DNA from: Nitrospirota bacterium
GTDB lineage: Bacteria > Nitrospirota > Thermodesulfovibrionia > Thermodesulfovibrionales > UBA1546
Length of the DNA: 8,250 nucleotides
Assembly: GCA_004298625.1 (NCBI GenBank)
Contig: SCSY01000126.1
Location: 1 to 8,250, forward strand
Direction: 5' to 3'
Below, one piece after another: positions 4,643 through 8,250 of the stretch. The notes beneath the pieces are model-generated. The model made no database searches. It worked only from the letters and a program-made list of their open reading frames with translations, and was not told the origin of the DNA. Made by a program: the position numbers and the translations under genes. Within the stretch, counting starts at the first letter, position 1. The number at the start of each line of letters is the position of its first letter.

Positions 4643-6262
4643 ATGGAAAATAAAAGCGAGATAATCACAAAAGAAGTCATAGAGGCATTGAGAGAGGCAT
4701 TCACGCAGCTCACCGAGCCTGTTGCAATCGAGGTTTATACCAAGATTGGCGAGAATGACATGTTCAATGATTTTACGGCAGACCTCATTGGTGCAATGTC
4801 AAAAGTTACCAACAAGATTAAATTAAATTTTTATAAAATCGGCGACGAACAATCCAAAAAGCGCAATGTCCTTCGGTCGCCGACTGTGCTTATAGCCCCT
4901 GACAGATATAACATACGTTATACAGGCGCGCCTGCCGGTGAAGAAGGCCGTTCGATTGTAATGGCTGTCATAATGGCGTCAACAGGACAGTCTATTTTGT
5001 CTGACGATGCAAAGAAGAGGCTAAACAGGCTGAAAGAGAAAAGACATTTAAGGGTATTCGTCAGCCCGACCTGACCATACTGCCCGCAGCAGGTTCTGCT
5101 TGCGATATCCGCTGCAATAGAAAAAAAAGACCTTGTCTCGGCAGAGGTTGTAGAGATATATGAAAACAGGGACCTCGCGGAAAAATATGGCGCGATGGCT
5201 GTGCCGAAGGCATTTGCAGGAGAAAAACTTATAGCCCCGGGCCTTCAGCCCGAAGAGGTCTTTATAGAGTCTTTAATAGAAGAAAGACCGGTTGAATATG
5301 TGATGCCCTCCGGCAGGGAAGAATTGAAGGACTATGATGTTGTAATACTCGGAGGCGGGCCCGCAGGGCTGACGGCGGCTATGTATCTTGAGAGAAGCGG
5401 ATTGAAGAGTATTATATTTGAAAAGGCCAATGTCGGGGGACAGATATCAATAACTCCCGTAGTCGAAAACTATCCTGGTTTTGCAAGCATCGCGGGAAAG
5501 ACTTTGGTCGACCTGATGGCAAAACAGACAATGGATTATGCCCTTGTTCTTCAGGGTTATGATGTGAAGGATGTAAGGAAGAAAGACAAGGGTTTTGAGG
5601 TAACAACAGGAAGGGGAATATACAATGCCAAGGCGATAATTATTGCAACCGGAGCCGGAAACAAGAATCTCAATGCCAAGGGAGAAGAAAAGCTTGCCGG
5701 AAGGGGAGTCAGTTATTGCGCTACATGCGACGGGTATCTTTTTAAGGACGGCAAAAATGTCATTGTAGTAGGGGGAGGCAACAGCGCCCTGACAGATGCT
5801 CTCTATCTTGACAGTCTCGGCGCTCATGTCACGATAGTCCACAGGAGAGATGCGTTCAGGGCGGAGGAGAGGCTTCAGCAGGCTGTGTTCCAGAGGAATA
5901 TACCTGTCTTGTGGGACAGCGTGATAAAAGAAATCAGCGGAGATAGGATCGTTGAAAAGGTAAAACTCGAAGACGTTAAGACAGGACAAGCAAAGGACGT
6001 TAAGGCAGACGCTGTTTTTATAGCCATAGGTTATGAACCTTACAACAATATCGCAAAAAAACTCGGCCTTGAGCTTGATGAAGAAGGTTATATAAAAGTT
6101 GACGACAAGATGCGGTCGTCTATGTCTCTGGTCTACGCTGCCGGAGACATAACAGGCGGGATCAAACAGATAGTTACCGCAGTCTCACAGGGCGCAGTCG
6201 CGGCCCTGACCGCATTCGAAGATATAGCTAATCCGTATTGGAAGAAGGCTGAGGGCGGGTAG
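4643..6262 (+). CDS. AhpF-like thioredoxin reductase fusion, probable selenoprotein (Sec144 encoded by TGA)
   Basis: Read through one in-frame TGA (5072-5074), this is a single 539-residue protein, close to the roughly 520 of AhpF. Residues 1 to about 120 form a thioredoxin fold without CxxC (YTKIGENDMF at the active-site position) but with the cis-Pro loop RSPTVLI and the GAPAGEE motif of AhpF/protein disulfide oxidoreductase N-domains. Residues 135-215 form a second fold with SPT-U-PYCP (Sec144, Cys147) and cis-Pro188 (AVPKAF). From about 230 comes a thioredoxin reductase module: FAD motif GGGPAG (237-242), redox pair CATC (Cys359, Cys362), NADPH site GGGNSA (377-382) with HRRDAFRAE (400 on), and a final FAD motif AAGDITGG. 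It should take electrons from NADPH via FAD and the CATC pair to the Sec/Cys centre, then to a peroxiredoxin or other disulfide, in the cytoplasm. Without read-through the gene would be a 143-residue fragment. No Shine-Dalgarno is seen. Confidence 0.88.
5072..5074 (+). other. In-frame TGA read as selenocysteine (Sec144)
   Basis: The frame is open for 143 codons before and 395 codons after this TGA, with no shift (552 bases from the ATG at 4643 to the ATG at 5195, a multiple of three). The translated sequence on both sides is continuous thioredoxin-fold sequence. The TGA replaces exactly the first cysteine of a T-C-P-Y-C motif. TGA ends korA normally and tryptophan is encoded by TGG (as in WCPGCG of KorB), so a general recoding of TGA is not indicated. 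Confidence 0.88.
5085..5104 (+). promoter_or_regulatory. Candidate bacterial SECIS hairpin
   Basis: CGCAGCAG (5085-5092) pairs with CTGCT-(T)-GCG (5096-5104), giving 8 bp with one bulged T at 5101 and the apical loop GTT (5093-5095). The loop begins 19 bases after the end of the TGA. Bacterial SECIS elements lie inside the coding region just after the UGA, with a small loop carrying a G at its start; the E. coli fdhF element uses a loop G-U and a bulged U to bind SelB. Loop and distance match, but the bulge here is on the 3' side instead of the 5' side. A weaker lower stem (5077-5079 with 5106-5108) is possible. Confidence 0.75.
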
Positions 6263-6264
6263 AG

Positions 6265-6278
6265 GGATAGGCCTATCC
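6265..6278. repeat. Perfect 14-bp palindrome in the convergent gap
   Basis: GGATAGGCCTATCC is its own reverse complement. It lies between the stop of the selenoprotein gene (6262) and the pilB stop (6273-6275), which it contains. It has no loop or T-run, so it is not a standard terminator. It could be a dyad binding site or chance. Confidence 0.5.
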
Positions 6279-8063
6279 TGTCATTGCTATTACTTCTTCA
6301 TAGGTCGTAATTCCCTCGAACATTTTCTTGATCGCGACATGTCTAAGGTTTATCATGCCGTCTTCAGCGGCAATTTCATAGATAGCACTTAATTCGACCT
6401 TATCCGAGATTGTAGATTTTATCTTGTCCGTGAAGTCCATGACTTCGAAAATGCCTGCTCTTCCTCTGTAGCCCGTGCCCCTGCACTCGGCGCAGCCCTC
6501 GCCATACCAGACCGAGTAGGATTTCTTTTCTATATTCAGATGCTCTATCTCCTCTTTCGTGAGTTTTCTTTCCCGCCTGCAATGCGGGCATATCTTTCTT
6601 ACAAGTCTCTGAGCAACGACTCCGACCAGTGTTGACGAGAGAAGGAATGAGGGTATTCCTATGTCGATCAGTCTGGTAATCGCCGTAGGCGCGTCATTTG
6701 TATGCAACGTGGAGAAGACGAGATGTCCGGTAAGGGCTGCCTGAACAGCGTTGTCTGCAGTCTCCCTGTCCCTTATCTCGCCTACCATGATAATATCCGG
6801 ATCCTGGCGAAGAATATTCCTTAGAATATTGGCGAACGTAACTCCGAGAGCGGGCTGAACCCCAACCTGATTGAATTCCTCAATTACCATTTCAATAGGG
6901 TCTTCGATAGTTACGATATTTACCTCAGGGGAGGACAAGGCCCTCAAGGATGAATAGAGCGTTGTCGTCTTTCCGCTTCCTGTTGGCCCTGTGACGAGTA
7001 TGATCCCGTTCGGCCTTCTGATGAATGCATTGAATAACTGATATTCCCTTGGATACAAGCCGAGCTCGTCGATATCCTGCATGAGGATGTCGGGATCGAA
7101 TATCCTTATTACGACCTTCTCTCCAAAGCCGACGGGCAGGGTGGAGACCCTGAGTTCTATTTCCTTGCCTTTAAAATTAGTTTTTATCCTGCCGTCCTGA
7201 GGTCTTCTCTTTTCAGCTATATCCATCCTTGAAAGCATTTTTATCCTCGATACAATGGGAGGATGCAATGATTTCGGGATCGTGTGTATGTAATGCAGGA
7301 CTCCGTCCACCCTTAATCTGATATACGATTTTTCCCTCTTTGGTTCTATATGTATATCGCTGGCCCTCTGATCGAAGGCATACTGCATAAGATATTCAAC
7401 TGCGTTAATTATGTGCTGGTCTGTCGCCTCTAAATCATGGGGGCCTCTGAGTTTGAAATACTGTTCGAGGTTCCCGAGATCGGACGCAGGCGCAATTTCT
7501 GTCTCGGCGGCAATGACAGACGCGCGGAACCCATAAAATTCTCTTATAATTTTCATGATGTCACTTTTTGAACTCAGGACGCGCTTGATCTTTATCCGCT
7601 TTGTATCCTGAAGGTTATCTATCGCTTCAACATTGAAAGGATCAGCCACAGCCATCGTGATTGTTCCGTCTGTCTCGGCTATTGGGACGAGCATATGCCT
7701 GAGCGCAAAAGGACGGGGTACATGTTTTGTAACAGTATCAAGGTCTAGTTTCATAGGGTCGATCTTCCTATACTCCATTCCCACAGAGGACGCGATTGCC
7801 TCTGTTATCGCATCTTCGGTAAGTATCTTGCCGTTCTTTCCCGGGACCTCGATATTAAATGAAGATATGACTTCTGCCGGTGAGACGAGGACAGGGACCT
7901 GATGGAACCTTCTCGAAAAGCCGGCCTCCTGATATTTCTGAAGCCTTGCCGTCTGTGTATCGCCCTTGACAAGGATATCCTTGTATTGCTCTTTCGATAT
8001 AAGTCCTTTTTTCAAGAGCGCCTGCGATACAAATTCTATATTGAGAGAGGTTTTCTGTGGCAT
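6273..8063 (-). CDS. pilB: PilB/GspE-type ATPase of type IV pilus or type II secretion assembly
   Basis: 596 residues from the ATG at 8063. An upstream in-frame ATG at 8108 would overlap the preceding gene, whereas 8063 follows an AAGG site (8069-8072) five bases away and yields the family-like start MPQKTSLNIEF. Residues 1 to about 180 are the MshEN/T2SSE N-terminal region (LLKKGLISKEQY, ILTEDAITEAIASSVGMEYRKID, then VPIAETDG and MAVADPFN). The motor domain has Walker A GPTGSGKT (359-366), Asp box IEDPIE (386 on), Walker B DIIMVGEIRD (about 423-432) and His box STLHTND. Zinc cysteines are present as CPHC (492/495) and CAEC (524/527), followed by GTGYRGRAGIFEV. The cytoplasmic hexamer hydrolyses ATP to drive pilin assembly into the inner membrane machinery. 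No other pilus gene is in the window, so PilB versus GspE is judged from the protein alone. It ends 10 bases from the convergent selenoprotein gene. Confidence 0.92.
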   Translation of the reverse strand: MPQKTSLNIEFVSQALLKKGLISKEQYKDILVKGDTQTARLQKYQEAGFSRRFHQVPVLVSPAEVISSFNIEVPGKNGKILTEDAITEAIASSVGMEYRKIDPMKLDLDTVTKHVPRPFALRHMLVPIAETDGTITMAVADPFNVEAIDNLQDTKRIKIKRVLSSKSDIMKIIREFYGFRASVIAAETEIAPASDLGNLEQYFKLRGPHDLEATDQHIINAVEYLMQYAFDQRASDIHIEPKREKSYIRLRVDGVLHYIHTIPKSLHPPIVSRIKMLSRMDIAEKRRPQDGRIKTNFKGKEIELRVSTLPVGFGEKVVIRIFDPDILMQDIDELGLYPREYQLFNAFIRRPNGIILVTGPTGSGKTTTLYSSLRALSSPEVNIVTIEDPIEMVIEEFNQVGVQPALGVTFANILRNILRQDPDIIMVGEIRDRETADNAVQAALTGHLVFSTLHTNDAPTAITRLIDIGIPSFLLSSTLVGVVAQRLVRKICPHCRRERKLTKEEIEHLNIEKKSYSVWYGEGCAECRGTGYRGRAGIFEVMDFTDKIKSTISDKVELSAIYEIAAEDGMINLRHVAIKKMFEGITTYEEVIAMTG

Positions 8064-8070
8064 GATAACC

Positions 8071-8250
8071 TTAATCCCCCATAGCCTTAAGCACCCTGTC
8101 TTTTGCAATCTCCTCTGCCACCTGCCGGGGAAGGAGGGTTTCTCTTGAAGACCTTTCGAGGATTATTCTTGTGTTTGTCTTTATCTTTTCAGAGATAGCA
8201 TTAAATGCCTCTTTTTCAGTTTTCTTTGCATATTCCATTGCAGCCATTAT
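8071..8250 (-). CDS. C-terminus of a probable Glu/Leu/Phe/Val dehydrogenase (partial)
   Basis: The minus-strand frame enters from the right edge and gives 59 codons plus TAA at 8073-8071; the 5' end is outside. The tail has the pattern of amino acid dehydrogenase C-termini: a helical segment YAKKTEKEAFNAISEKI, then TRIILERS, then LPRQVAEEIAKDRVLKAM, comparable to the x-x-R-x-A-A-x-x-x-A-x-x-R-V-x-x-A-M ending of that family. The catalytic and Rossmann parts are not visible, so the call rests on a short tail and could be wrong. It ends seven bases before the pilB start, so the two genes are probably cotranscribed. Confidence 0.55.
   Translation of the reverse strand: MMAAMEYAKKTEKEAFNAISEKIKTNTRIILERSSRETLLPRQVAEEIAKDRVLKAMGD

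Noticed and set aside
4643..5074. A stand-alone 143-residue thioredoxin-fold protein ending at TGA
   Set aside because: It would stop in the middle of the active-site motif, just before PYC, and lose the second half of its fold; the same frame goes on without a break into the matching sequence.
5072..5074. Nonsense mutation, sequencing error or frameshift making a pseudogene
   Set aside because: There is no frame change, no other damage in 540 codons, the TGA hits exactly the residue where Sec is chemically expected, and a SECIS-like hairpin follows. A single point error from TGC or TGT cannot be fully excluded from sequence alone.
5195..6262. A separate thioredoxin reductase starting at the ATG at 5195
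   Set aside because: The start lies inside the cis-Pro loop of the second thioredoxin fold (AMAVPKAF), has no Shine-Dalgarno, and ignores 120 bases of in-frame homologous coding sequence upstream.
8064..8108. A pilB start at 8108 (adding 15 residues)
   Set aside because: It would overlap the end of the preceding gene by 38 bases, whereas the ATG at 8063 has a Shine-Dalgarno-like AAGG and gives a family-like N-terminus.
1..8250. CRISPR arrays, tRNA genes, IS elements or prophage parts
   Set aside because: No regularly spaced repeats, cloverleaf-like segments, transposase or integrase motifs were seen on either strand.

Overview
The window reads as chromosomal DNA from an anaerobic or facultatively anaerobic Gram-negative-type bacterium. 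The gene set (a two-subunit ferredoxin-dependent 2-oxoacid oxidoreductase, a radical SAM/SPASM enzyme, a type IV pilus ATPase and an apparent selenoprotein) would suit Nitrospirota (Thermodesulfovibrio-like) or a deltaproteobacterial lineage. That placement is inference; there is no rRNA or marker gene to settle it. Coding density is high, with no gap over 80 bases between genes, and no tRNA, rRNA, IS element or CRISPR array was seen.

Layout. At the left edge a radical SAM/SPASM gene runs leftward off the window (1-1072, minus). It diverges from a small protein with two parallel cysteine repeats (1116-1469, plus). On the plus strand follow korA (1508-3223) and korB (3255-4106), which make a 2-oxoacid:ferredoxin oxidoreductase, then a four-helix membrane protein with four histidines at helix ends (4138-4566). 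Next is a long flavoprotein gene (4643-6262). Converging on it are a pilB-like ATPase gene (6273-8063, minus) and, just upstream of that, the last 59 codons of a probable Glu/Leu/Phe/Val dehydrogenase (8071-8250, minus).

Main finding. Read conventionally, 4643-6262 is two open frames: a 143-residue thioredoxin-fold fragment and a 355-residue thioredoxin reductase. Both lie in the same frame, separated by one TGA at 5072-5074. That TGA falls exactly on the first residue of a CPYC-type redox motif, giving S-P-T-U-P-Y-C. Immediately downstream is a stem with a three-base apical loop GTT, at a distance and with a loop composition like those of bacterial SECIS elements. The simplest reading is one 539-residue AhpF-like selenoprotein: two tandem thioredoxin folds (the second with a UxxC centre) fused to an NADPH-type thioredoxin reductase module with its own CATC centre.

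How the genes may work together. KorAB links 2-oxoacid metabolism to ferredoxin. The membrane protein may bind haem, and the selenoflavoprotein would move electrons from NAD(P)H to thiols or a peroxiredoxin. Together they suggest a redox or oxidative-stress neighbourhood in an anaerobe, but common function is inference from adjacency. A second pattern is that four genes have a -10-like hexamer only 5-7 bases before the ATG and no usable Shine-Dalgarno, which hints at leaderless transcription, whereas korB and pilB have Shine-Dalgarno-type sites.
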